7,737 nt of DNA from JAZQNF01 sp045641505 (GTDB taxonomy: Bacteria > Bacillota > Clostridia > Lachnospirales > Bianqueaceae), in contig JAZUHB010000050.1 of assembly GCA_045641505.1 (NCBI GenBank), positions 1-7,737 on the forward strand, in the 5' to 3' direction. Each line of letters starts with the position of its first letter. The stretch's first letter is position 1. The position numbers and the translations under genes were made by a program. Of the stretch, positions 1-5,943 are shown piece by piece. Below the pieces are notes generated by a model. That model was not told the origin of the DNA and did not search any database. It saw only the letters and a list, made by a program, of their open reading frames with translations.

Positions 1-29
1 AGGGGGCGACGCGGCGCACGGGGGCGCAC

Positions 30-92
30 GATTTCCAAGGCCGCCAGCAGATGCCGCCGGGTGATTTCAAAGGCCAGCGGCAGATGCCGCCG
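30..92. repeat. Two-copy 33-bp-period direct repeat
   Basis: Two 30-nt copies (30-59 and 63-92) begin GATTTC, end AGATGCCGCCG and differ at 4 positions by hand count. They lie in GC-rich DNA with further short repeats (GGCGCACG at 13-20 and 23-30; GCGACGCGGCG at 6-16). The tract ends directly at the left inverted end of the 350-bp element at 97. The same GCGACGCGGCG string recurs left of the second element copy, at 5408-5418, so the GC-rich flank appears to travel with the element or to have expanded beside it. Confidence 0.75.
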
Positions 93-96
93 CCTT

Positions 97-446
97 CGTC
101 TCATTTTTTGAGGCAGTTTTCGGATTTTTACGACAAATCAGCTCCAAAAATGAATTTTGTCGTAAGGGACTGAGGCACTTTTTTGCACGTTACGACAAAT
201 CGGGCAGCAAAGCGAAATTTGTCGTAAATTTTCCCTGTCGCTGCTCTTTTGGAAGCATCAAACCCCGGGCGAGTTCTGTCCCCACTGCTCTTTCGGCCGA
301 TTTGATGCATCCAAGTTACGACAAAATTGCCTAAAACGACGAATTTGACGTAAATTTGAGCAACCCCGTTTTTTCGTTTACGAAAAATTTGACATAACCG
401 GCAGATTTGACGTAAATTTTGCGTTTCCACCTCGAAAAATGAGACG
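97..446. repeat. 350-bp palindromic MITE-like element, copy A
   Basis: The ends are 17-bp inverted repeats: CGTCTCATTTTTTGAGG at 97-113 and its complement, with one mismatch, at 430-446. Between them lie four hairpins built from the module TTACG(A/T)CAAAT and its complement. H1 is 128-165. H2 is 190-227, with a perfect 11-bp stem and 16-nt loop. H3 is 316-353 and H4 is 378-415; both are imperfect. The centre (about 231-315) has a GCATCAAA (255-262) / TTTGATGC (301-308) inverted pair. The left half resembles the reverse complement of the right half, so the whole is one long imperfect palindrome. It aligns gap-free with 5435-5784 (about 265 of 350 identical by hand). No transposase or convincing gene is inside. 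A target-site duplication is not clear. The family is not recognised. Confidence 0.8.
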
Positions 447-452
447 CAGCTG

Positions 453-480
453 AAAAAAATGCGCCGCGGCATCGCCGCGG
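453..480 (-). terminator. GC-rich hairpin with T-run, possible secondary terminator
   Basis: A 7-bp stem CCGCGGC/GCCGCGG (464-470 and 474-480) with a 3-nt loop is followed, reading the minus strand, by GCGCAT and a run of seven T (453-459). It lies beyond the main operon terminator and just outside the right end of element A. It could catch read-through from the importer operon. The short gap between stem and T-run makes it weaker than the terminator at 639-662. Confidence 0.45.
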
Positions 481-531
481 GCACGGCAATCAAGGTGCCG
501 GCCTCCGCCGCCCCGGCCCAACCGGCAAAAA

Positions 532-636
532 GCAGGCAGGATCCCATAAAAAACAGGCCGGGCTTCCCCAAAAACAGGCCGGATCCATAAAAAGCAGGCC
601 GGATCCCATAAACAGCAGGCCGGATCCCATAATAAA
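532..636. repeat. Tandem ~21-bp repeats, five units leading into the terminator
   Basis: Five head-to-tail units start at about 532, 554, 575, 595 and 616, with lengths of 20-22 bp. A sixth partial unit at 637 forms the distal arm of the terminator at 639-662. The consensus on the plus strand is CAGGCCGGATCCCATAAAAA. On the transcribed minus strand each unit reads as a GGCCTG arm followed by a T-rich run, like the 3' half of an intrinsic terminator. Open frames through this tract are GS/ACF repeats produced by the 21-bp period and are not treated as genes. Confidence 0.85.
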
Positions 637-638
637 CA

Positions 639-662
639 GGCCGGGCTCGAAGGAGCCCGGCC
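639..662 (-). terminator. Intrinsic terminator of the ABC importer operon
   Basis: A perfect 10-bp stem GGCCGGGCTC/GAGCCCGGCC (639-648 and 653-662) with a 4-nt loop lies 24 nt beyond the TAA of the ATPase gene. On the minus strand it is followed by TGTTTATT, a modest T-run. The distal arm is the first of the ~21-bp tandem units that continue to 532, so several further GGCC-plus-T-run segments lie behind it. Confidence 0.8.
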
Positions 663-686
663 CATTTTCACAGAACATTCAGCTTT

Positions 687-1964
687 TTATCCGATCTTCA
701 GCGAACCGGTTTCGATCAGCTTGCCGGAACGGCGGCTGAACAGCATGATTCCGTTATCCTTGAGGGAAACGTGAACCTTTTCGCCGATGCCGTACGTGAC
801 ACCGCCGAACACGACGCCGGTCAGAAGATAGTTGCCGAGCTTCACGCGGACCGTCGTTTCCATGCCGGTCGGCATCGCGCTGTAGATCTCGCCCTCAAGG
901 CCGCCCTTTTCGCAGATCTGGACCATCTCGGGACGCACGCCGATCACGAAATCGTCATCCGTCATCGCGGCAGCATCGACGTCCTCTTCGACACGCGCGA
1001 TCGGGTAGGAGAAGGGCACATCCTTGTTGGTCTTCTCGGCGTAGCCCTTCTGCGCCTTCGCTTCCTCGAGCTGAGCCGCCTTCTCCTCGGCCTCACGCGC
1101 CTCCGCGGCGCGGAACTCAGCGATGGAAAGCGGGCTGCCGAATTCGAAGCGGGCCTTGACGCCATCGAGGATGGTGAAGTCCATCGCGCCGTCCGCGGCC
1201 TGGCCGCCGCGCGCCTCGATGAAGTTGATCGACGGATTGCCGACGAAGTCCGCGACGAAGAGATTCTTCGGACGGCCGTACACGGTCAGCGGCGCGTCGT
1301 ACTGCTGCAGAACGCCGTTCTCGATCAGGCAGATGCTCGTCGCGAGCGTCATGGCCTCCATCTGGTCATGCGTGACGTAGACGAAGGTGCAGCCGGTGTT
1401 CAGGTGCAGACGCTGCAGCTCGGAGCGCATCTCGAGGCGGAGCTTCGCGTCGAGGTTCGAGAGCGGCTCGTCCATGAAGATGACGGAGGGCTCCGGCGCC
1501 AGCGTACGCGCAATCGCGACACGCTGCTGCTGGCCGCCCGAAAGCTCGGCCGGATAGCGGTCGAGGAACATGTCGATCTTGACGAGGTGCGCCACGCGGG
1601 CGACGATCTCGTCGATCTCCTTCTTGCTGTACTTCTTGAGATTCTTCAGACCGAACGAAATATTTTCGTAGACGGTCATGTTGGGCCACAGCGCGTAGTT
1701 CTGGAACAGGAAGCCGACGTGGCGCTTGTTCGGCGGAACGTTGATCCCCTTTTCGCTGTCGAACACGACCGTGTCGCCGATCTCGATCCGGCCGGAGGTC
1801 GGGGTCTCGAGGCCGGCGATCATGCGGAGCGTGGTCGTTTTGCCGCAGCCGGACGGTCCGAGGAGCGTGACGAAGGACCGGTCTTCGATCGTCAGATCGA
1901 GGTGGTCGACGGCATAGAAGCCGCCCCACCGTTTCGTAACATCAGTTAAAACGATTTTCGGCAT
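687..1964 (-). CDS. ABC importer ATP-binding protein (MalK/UgpC-like)
   Basis: This is a 425-residue cytoplasmic ATPase that hydrolyses ATP to drive the permease encoded just upstream. Its nucleotide-binding domain is complete: Walker A GPSGCGKTT at 36-44, Q-loop Gln88, signature LSGGQ at 141-145, Walker B VIFMDE at 161-166, D-loop NLDA at 170-173 and switch His199. The C-terminal part (about 240-425) is a TOBE/MOP-type regulatory domain with GVRPE at 342-346. A charged, Ala/Glu/Lys-rich stretch at about 280-335 looks helical and makes the protein some 50 residues longer than MalK (371 aa). The start has a GGAGG site 6 nt upstream, which lies inside the last codons of the permease gene; only 2 nt separate the two genes, suggesting translational coupling. 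The VGNPSINFIEA stretch after the core resembles sugar-type (MalK/UgpC) ATPases. The substrate is unknown. Confidence 0.93.
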   Translation of the reverse strand: MPKIVLTDVTKRWGGFYAVDHLDLTIEDRSFVTLLGPSGCGKTTTLRMIAGLETPTSGRIEIGDTVVFDSEKGINVPPNKRHVGFLFQNYALWPNMTVYENISFGLKNLKKYSKKEIDEIVARVAHLVKIDMFLDRYPAELSGGQQQRVAIARTLAPEPSVIFMDEPLSNLDAKLRLEMRSELQRLHLNTGCTFVYVTHDQMEAMTLATSICLIENGVLQQYDAPLTVYGRPKNLFVADFVGNPSINFIEARGGQAADGAMDFTILDGVKARFEFGSPLSIAEFRAAEAREAEEKAAQLEEAKAQKGYAEKTNKDVPFSYPIARVEEDVDAAAMTDDDFVIGVRPEMVQICEKGGLEGEIYSAMPTGMETTVRVKLGNYLLTGVVFGGVTYGIGEKVHVSLKDNGIMLFSRRSGKLIETGSLKIG

Positions 1965-1966
1965 AT

Positions 1967-3796
1967 TTAACCTCCAATTCCTTTATCAAGACTTGCACCT
2001 GTGATCTTGTTGACCGCCCAGTTGCAGATGAGGATCGTCACGATCAGGATCAGGTTGATACCGCTCGAGAACGCGTAGAGACCCATTTCGTCGAAGTAGT
2101 CGAGCGTCGTCGACAGGATATAGCCCTGCACGCACAGAAGCATGAACAGCGACAGCTCCCGGAGGCAGGTCATGAACGGGAGCAGGTAGCCGCTGACGAT
2201 CGAGGATTTCTGAATCGGTATGACGATTTTCAGCATCCGCTTGATCCACGGGATATCCTGGATGATGGCCGCCTCTTCGATTTCGCCGCTCAGCTGCAGC
2301 ATGGAGTTGAGAGAGCTCCGGCTGGCAAACGGGATGTACTTGACCGTGCCGACGAGAATCAGAAGCCAATATGTGTTATACAGGTTGAAATACTTGTTCG
2401 AGAACAGTACGAAGAACGCGATGCCGACCGCGACGGAGGGCATCAGATACGGCAGGAACGCCACGCTGTTGACGTAGCTCGCGAGCTTCGAGCGGCGGTT
2501 CTTCGAGACGGCGTAGCCGATCAGCGTGCCGATCGTGCCCGCCAGAAGCGCGCACGCGACGGAGACGAGCATCGTTCCGCCGAAGCCGCGCCAGATCGTC
2601 GGGTTGAAGAGCATGCCCTTCTGGCCGTACATGCCGTTTTCGGTGATGTTCTCACTGGTGAGCCACCATTTCGACGTGAGGTTCTTCGCGTCCCAGGTGT
2701 ACAGGAAGCTGTAATCGCCGGGGTTCGGAAGGATCGTTTCGAACGCGAACGAGATGATCGGGAAGATACTCGTGAAGAAGGTAATCACGACGAAGATGAC
2801 CGCGATGACGATCTTGCCGACCTTGCCGAGGTTGATCTTCGAGATCTGGCCGGATTTGCCGGTGACCGTCGTGTAGTTCTTGCGGCTCTTCAGGCTCCGC
2901 TGGTTGAGATACATGATCGCGAAGCCGAGCAGCATCATGATCACGGCGAGGATACTCGCCTCACCCGCGCGCGAAGCGTTCATCTCGAGGTATTTGGTCG
3001 CGAGGGTCGTAAGCTTCAGGTAATGCGGGACGGGATAGCTTCCCATGGAGCTTCCGAACACGAGCAGGATGGTCGAGAGGACGGCCGGCCGGATCAGGGG
3101 AAGCGTGATGCGGAACATGATCTTCGACTTCGGCGTATTCAGGATCGTCGCGGCCTCCTCGAGATTCGCGTCCATGTTCCGGAAGATGCCGCCGATCAGG
3201 ATATACGCGAAGGGCGCGTAATGGAGGCCGAGCACGACGATGCTCGGGAACAGGCCCTGACACCACCAGAGCGGCATGCGGATGCCGAACAGGCCGGCGA
3301 AGAGGCCGTCCTTCGTGCCGGTGATCAGGTTCGAGTCGAACATGTTCTTCCACACCATCGCCAGCGTCCACTGCGGCATGATGTACGGGAAAATGAAGAT
3401 GGAGCTCAGATATTTTTTGCACGGCATGTTCGTCCGCGTGACGAGAAACGCGAAGATGCCGCCGAACAGGATCGCGACGGCGCAGGAGCAAACCGCGAGG
3501 ATCACCGTGTTGAGCAGCGGCGTCCACAGATTCGCTTTCGACACGTTGCCGGTAAACAGGTCGATGTAGTTCACCAGCGTGAAGCCGGAGGTCTTGCCGG
3601 AAAGATGCTGGTCGATGGTGCCGACGTGTACCTTGAGGGTATCCTCGACAATGGCGATGATCGGAGCAAACGTCGTCAAAGTACAGAGCACCGCCATGAT
3701 GACCAGAATGGTGTTCTGAGGTTTGGAGAAGAACGTGCGGAGCTTGTTGCGCCGGACCGCGCGTCTGTCTGCTTTTGTGGTCATGGTCTTTTGCAT
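1967..3796 (-). CDS. Fused double ABC permease (two BPD-type permease domains)
   Basis: From the ATG at 3796 this encodes about 609 residues, forming the whole membrane channel of the importer in one chain. I see about 12 hydrophobic segments in two halves of six, the arrangement of FbpB/AfuB-type Fe3+ and related permeases. Numbered from an in-frame TTG at 3817 (subtract 7 for the ATG), segments lie near 36-57, 101-125, 138-157, 188-211, 244-264, 286-305, 335-358, 412-436, 448-472, 482-499, 540-565 and 585-604. Each half has an ATPase-contacting EAA loop: EAATILN at 221-227 with ITLPLI after it, and EAAIIQD at 515-521 with IVIPI after it. In both, the usual Gly is replaced (Asn, Asp). The ATG has GAGAGG 5 nt upstream; the TTG lies inside a hairpin and has no site, so it was rejected. 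The gene sits between the binding-protein and ATPase genes. The substrate is not determinable here. Confidence 0.92.
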   Translation of the reverse strand: MQKTMTTKADRRAVRRNKLRTFFSKPQNTILVIMAVLCTLTTFAPIIAIVEDTLKVHVGTIDQHLSGKTSGFTLVNYIDLFTGNVSKANLWTPLLNTVILAVCSCAVAILFGGIFAFLVTRTNMPCKKYLSSIFIFPYIMPQWTLAMVWKNMFDSNLITGTKDGLFAGLFGIRMPLWWCQGLFPSIVVLGLHYAPFAYILIGGIFRNMDANLEEAATILNTPKSKIMFRITLPLIRPAVLSTILLVFGSSMGSYPVPHYLKLTTLATKYLEMNASRAGEASILAVIMMLLGFAIMYLNQRSLKSRKNYTTVTGKSGQISKINLGKVGKIVIAVIFVVITFFTSIFPIISFAFETILPNPGDYSFLYTWDAKNLTSKWWLTSENITENGMYGQKGMLFNPTIWRGFGGTMLVSVACALLAGTIGTLIGYAVSKNRRSKLASYVNSVAFLPYLMPSVAVGIAFFVLFSNKYFNLYNTYWLLILVGTVKYIPFASRSSLNSMLQLSGEIEEAAIIQDIPWIKRMLKIVIPIQKSSIVSGYLLPFMTCLRELSLFMLLCVQGYILSTTLDYFDEMGLYAFSSGINLILIVTILICNWAVNKITGASLDKGIGG

Positions 3797-3808
3797 ACTT
3801 ACCTCTCT

Positions 3809-3843
3809 AAAAGCCAAAGGCGTCCCGCGAGGGACACCTTTGG
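3809..3843 (-). terminator. Intercistronic hairpin, possible attenuator or mRNA 3' stabiliser
   Basis: A 13-bp stem (3814-3826 with 3831-3843; one G-U pair in the RNA) closed by a 4-nt loop lies between the binding-protein stop and the permease start. On the minus strand it is followed by only four T (3812-3809), so termination should be partial at most. Such hairpins behind binding-protein genes commonly give more binding protein than membrane subunits, by partial termination or by protecting the upstream mRNA. That role is inferred here. Confidence 0.75.
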
Positions 3844-3880
3844 ACTTTCGAAATCAGAAAAACGTGAATCAGAATCCGGA

Positions 3881-5176
3881 TTACTTGCCGTATTTCGTGA
3901 GCATCTCGATCCAGCTGCCAACGGTGAACGCAACGTCAGCGCAGTACTTGGGATCTTCGACCACGAGCTCGCCTTCGCCGATCCACCAATCACGTCCAAG
4001 GTCTCCGTCAGCCTTGTGGTTGAACTGGGCTTCGGTGCCGGCAGCAACCGTGGGGTTGGAGGAGTAGCCGCCGATGTCCTTGCCCCAAGCGGAGAAACCG
4101 TCGACTGTGCAGGTCATGTAGGCGATGAACGCGCAGGCAGTCCAGGGCAGGGGGCTGTTGTCGGTGACGAACAGGTAATGGCAGTAGCCGTAGCCGCCGA
4201 AGCCTTCATAATTGTCCTGATAGGCAGCGATCGTCACGTTGCTCTTGGAAACCGTGTCGGTCTCCTGGACGGAACGCAGCTTGGAGTAAACGAGGAGACC
4301 GAACTGGTCAGCCGCGGACTTGTCGACGAGGGTGTTGCAGATGGGGCCGTCATCCGTCTGAGCGGAGTAGCTGCCCACCCACAGCTTGATGTAAGCGAGG
4401 GCGTATTTGCCGTTTTCGCCGAGGCCGAGGTCGGCCGCGTCCTTAGCCATTTCGTCGATCGTGGGCTGGAAGTACGCCTTGGAGGCGCTGTCGAGCTTGT
4501 CGAAGGCTTCCTTGAGCTTGGTCGCGTACTCGTCCTTCGTCAGCATGTACAGGAAGTTCTTGCCGACGATCTCGGAATCGATATCCATGAAGAGGCCGTG
4601 CTCGCCTTCCGCGACGAAATCCCAGCAGTTGTCATAGGTCTTGCCGTTCACGTTGTTGAACATGAAGACCTTGTTGAGCAGCTGGAGGGCCAGGTAACCA
4701 TCATAGTCCTCAGCCTTGACGCCGTTCGCGTCGGCCCAATCCTTCGGAAGGAAGGTGTCGAGGATGCCGGTCCGGACCATCTTGCTTTCGATCTGGTTGC
4801 CGTCCTGGATCAGGGTCATCGCGAAGGTGCCGGTATCCTTGAGGGAGTCAGCGGTCAGCTGATCGAAGATCTTGTTGTTCTTCGGCTGCTGCCACTCGAA
4901 TTCCATCGTATAGTTCGGATCGATCGTCTGAAGGTACGCGATGAAGAGGGGCAGAGCGGTCTTGCCGCGGCTGGAGTTGCCCACGCCGTAGAACTTCTTG
5001 CCGTTCGACTCTTCGATCGCCTTGCGGGCGAGCTCTTCGAGAGTCATCGTCTGCGCTTCCGCGATGATCTTTTCGGTTTCGCTCATCTCTTCGGGCTTCT
5101 TGTTCCCGTTGCAGCCGCAGAGGGTGAACGGAAGAATGAGAAGGACCGACAGAAGGAGTGCAAGTACCTTTTTCAT
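3881..5176 (-). CDS. ABC importer solute-binding lipoprotein
   Basis: This 431-residue protein is the first gene of the operon and captures the solute outside the membrane. The N-terminus is a lipoprotein signal: MKK, a hydrophobic core at 4-19, then LCGC with the lipidated Cys expected at 22, followed by a polar linker. The mature part has features of family-1/6 type binding proteins: a first lobe strand region KFYGVGNSSRGKTALPLFIA at 61-80, Trp-rich and aromatic segments, and a late FIAYMTCTVDGFSAWGKDIGG at 350-370, the usual position of the helix ending in a Gly turn. The length fits the class (about 400-450). The ATG has AGGAGG 9 nt upstream. Its partners are the double permease and ATPase that follow. 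Fe3+, polyamine, sugar or another anion all remain possible; I recognise no ligand-diagnostic motif. Confidence 0.9.
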   Translation of the reverse strand: MKKVLALLLSVLLILPFTLCGCNGNKKPEEMSETEKIIAEAQTMTLEELARKAIEESNGKKFYGVGNSSRGKTALPLFIAYLQTIDPNYTMEFEWQQPKNNKIFDQLTADSLKDTGTFAMTLIQDGNQIESKMVRTGILDTFLPKDWADANGVKAEDYDGYLALQLLNKVFMFNNVNGKTYDNCWDFVAEGEHGLFMDIDSEIVGKNFLYMLTKDEYATKLKEAFDKLDSASKAYFQPTIDEMAKDAADLGLGENGKYALAYIKLWVGSYSAQTDDGPICNTLVDKSAADQFGLLVYSKLRSVQETDTVSKSNVTIAAYQDNYEGFGGYGYCHYLFVTDNSPLPWTACAFIAYMTCTVDGFSAWGKDIGGYSSNPTVAAGTEAQFNHKADGDLGRDWWIGEGELVVEDPKYCADVAFTVGSWIEMLTKYGK

Positions 5177-5207
5177 ATTGTTGTTCCTCCTATGAAAAAA
5201 TAGTGTA

Positions 5208-5232
5208 TATCAACGCCTTTTTGGCATTAATA
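5208..5232 (-). other. Stem-loop in the 5' leader of the binding-protein mRNA
   Basis: In the minus-strand RNA a 10-bp stem (5223-5232 with 5208-5217, two G-U pairs) closes an AAAAA loop. It sits between the promoter at 5270-5298 and the AGGAGG at 5186-5191, inside a leader of roughly 85 nt. It could stabilise the mRNA 5' end or tune initiation. No riboswitch class is recognised and no run of T directly follows it. Confidence 0.4.
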
Positions 5233-5269
5233 ACAAAAAATGTGCGGTTTTCGTCGTCTGTTTTGGTCA

Positions 5270-5298
5270 AGTATACTACTGACGGGCTGTTTCCGCAA
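5270..5298 (-). promoter_or_regulatory. Promoter of the ABC importer operon
   Basis: Reading the minus strand, TTGCGG (5298-5293), a 17-bp spacer and TATACT (5275-5270) form a good sigma-70-type promoter. The start would be near 5263, giving a leader of about 85 nt. It has the same -35 hexamer and spacer length as the promoter at 7088-7116. It lies immediately beside the GC-rich repeat tract, so that tract and element B are directly upstream of the operon. Confidence 0.75.
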
Positions 5299-5306
5299 GT
5301 GTTTTT

Positions 5307-5434
5307 GAAGGGAGGGGGCGGCCGAGGCGCGAAGGGAGGAGGCGGCCGAGGCGGGGCGACGCGGCGGCGACGCGGCGGCGGGGACGCGCCGCGAGACGAC
5401 GAACGAGGCGACGCGGCGAGGCGCATGCCGCCTT
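5307..5434. repeat. GC-rich minisatellite-like tract
   Basis: A 23-nt unit, GAAGGGAGG(G/A)GGCGGCCGAGGCG, occurs at 5307-5329 and 5331-5353 with one difference. GCGACGCGG then repeats at 5356-5364, 5367-5375 and 5408-5416, in DNA that is nearly all G and C with GCG/CGA triplets. Open frames across it give only Arg/Ala/Pro-rich low-complexity peptides. It runs straight into the left end of element B, as the repeat tract at 1-96 does for element A. Confidence 0.75.
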
Positions 5435-5784
5435 CGTCTCATTTTTCGAGGCACTTTTCAGATTTCGCTGTCAAATCAGCAAAAAAACGGAGATTTGTCG
5501 TAAAGAAGCAAAGAGCTTTTTCGCGTTTTACGTCAAATTGGGCAAAGAGGCGGAATTTGTCGTAAATTTTCCCTGTCTCTTTGCTTTTGGACACATCATA
5601 ACATAGGCGAGTTCTGTCCCCGCCGCACTTTCGACCACTTTGATGCATCAAATTTACGACAAAAAAGCCAAAAACAGCGAATCTGACATAAATCCGCGCA
5701 AACCGATTTTTTCATTTACGTCAAATTTGGCAAAATCCGCCGATTCGTCGTAATTTTCTCATTTCCCCCTCAAAAAACGGAACG
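5435..5784. repeat. 350-bp palindromic MITE-like element, copy B
   Basis: The left end CGTCTCATTTTTCGAGG (5435-5451) and the right end (5768-5784) are inverted repeats with 4 mismatches of 17. The hairpin layout matches copy A at a constant offset of 5338. H1 is degenerate on its left arm (5466-5503). H2 (5528-5565) has one mismatch. H3 is 5654-5691 and H4 is 5716-5753. The conserved core includes GGCGAGTTCTGTCCCC (5606-5621) and TTTGATGCATC (5639-5649), identical in both copies. It lies between the terminator of the 5944-7026 gene and the importer promoter. The frame that is open in copy A has two stops here, so the element is taken as non-coding. Confidence 0.8.
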
Positions 5785-5852
5785 AAACCGGGAGAAATGC
5801 GCCGGAGCCGGGCCGCCAACGAAAAAAAGCGCCGCAACAATCGCGCCAACAT

Positions 5853-5880
5853 AAAAAACGCGCCGCGGAAACCGCGGCGC
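5853..5880 (-). terminator. Intrinsic terminator of the TIGR00300-like gene
   Basis: A perfect 9-bp stem GCGCCGCGG/CCGCGGCGC (5860-5868 and 5872-5880) with a 3-nt loop is followed on the minus strand by G and six T (5858-5853). It is about 60 nt past the stop of the gene. A weaker stem with a GAAA loop followed by TTTT lies nearer the stop, at about 5917-5937, and may act first. Confidence 0.88.
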
Positions 5881-5943
5881 ACACGAAAATCAGTCGTTCG
5901 GCACTGCACCCAGCGCAAAACCGGGCTTTCGCCGGCCCACCCC

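Noticed and set aside
97..446. CRISPR array reading of the repeated TTACGACAAAT modules
   Set aside because: The modules are 11-12 nt, alternate in orientation and form palindromes, without uniform direct repeats and unique spacers. No cas genes are present.
128..571. 147-codon minus-strand open frame across element A and the tandem repeats
   Set aside because: The part inside the element aligns with copy B, where the same frame has two stops within the first half. The N-terminal part is translation of the 21-bp repeats. No ribosome binding site was seen.
532..636. CRISPR or iteron-origin reading of the 21-bp tandem units
   Set aside because: The units are contiguous with no spacers, and no replication protein gene is nearby. 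They are better explained as expanded terminator sequence.
771..1949. 392-codon plus-strand frame opposite the ATPase gene
   Set aside because: It is antisense to a complete ATPase with all motifs. Its composition is low-complexity and no domain is recognised.
3794..3817. TTG at 3817 as the permease start
   Set aside because: It lies within the intercistronic hairpin arm and lacks a ribosome binding site, while the ATG at 3796 has GAGAGG at a good distance.
3023..5203. 726-codon plus-strand frame opposite the permease and binding-protein genes
   Set aside because: It is antisense to two clear genes, spans their intergenic hairpin, has Arg/Asp/Val/His-rich composition and no family motif. 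It is a shadow of high-GC coding DNA.
5439..5651. 70-codon minus-strand frame in element B sharing a GDRTR...TGKIYDKFR peptide with copy A
   Set aside because: About 33 of 59 residues match without gaps, but the two frames start and end differently, and the DNA identity outside the frame is just as high. The peptide similarity follows from the DNA repeat; a wider family with reading-frame conservation would be needed to revive it.
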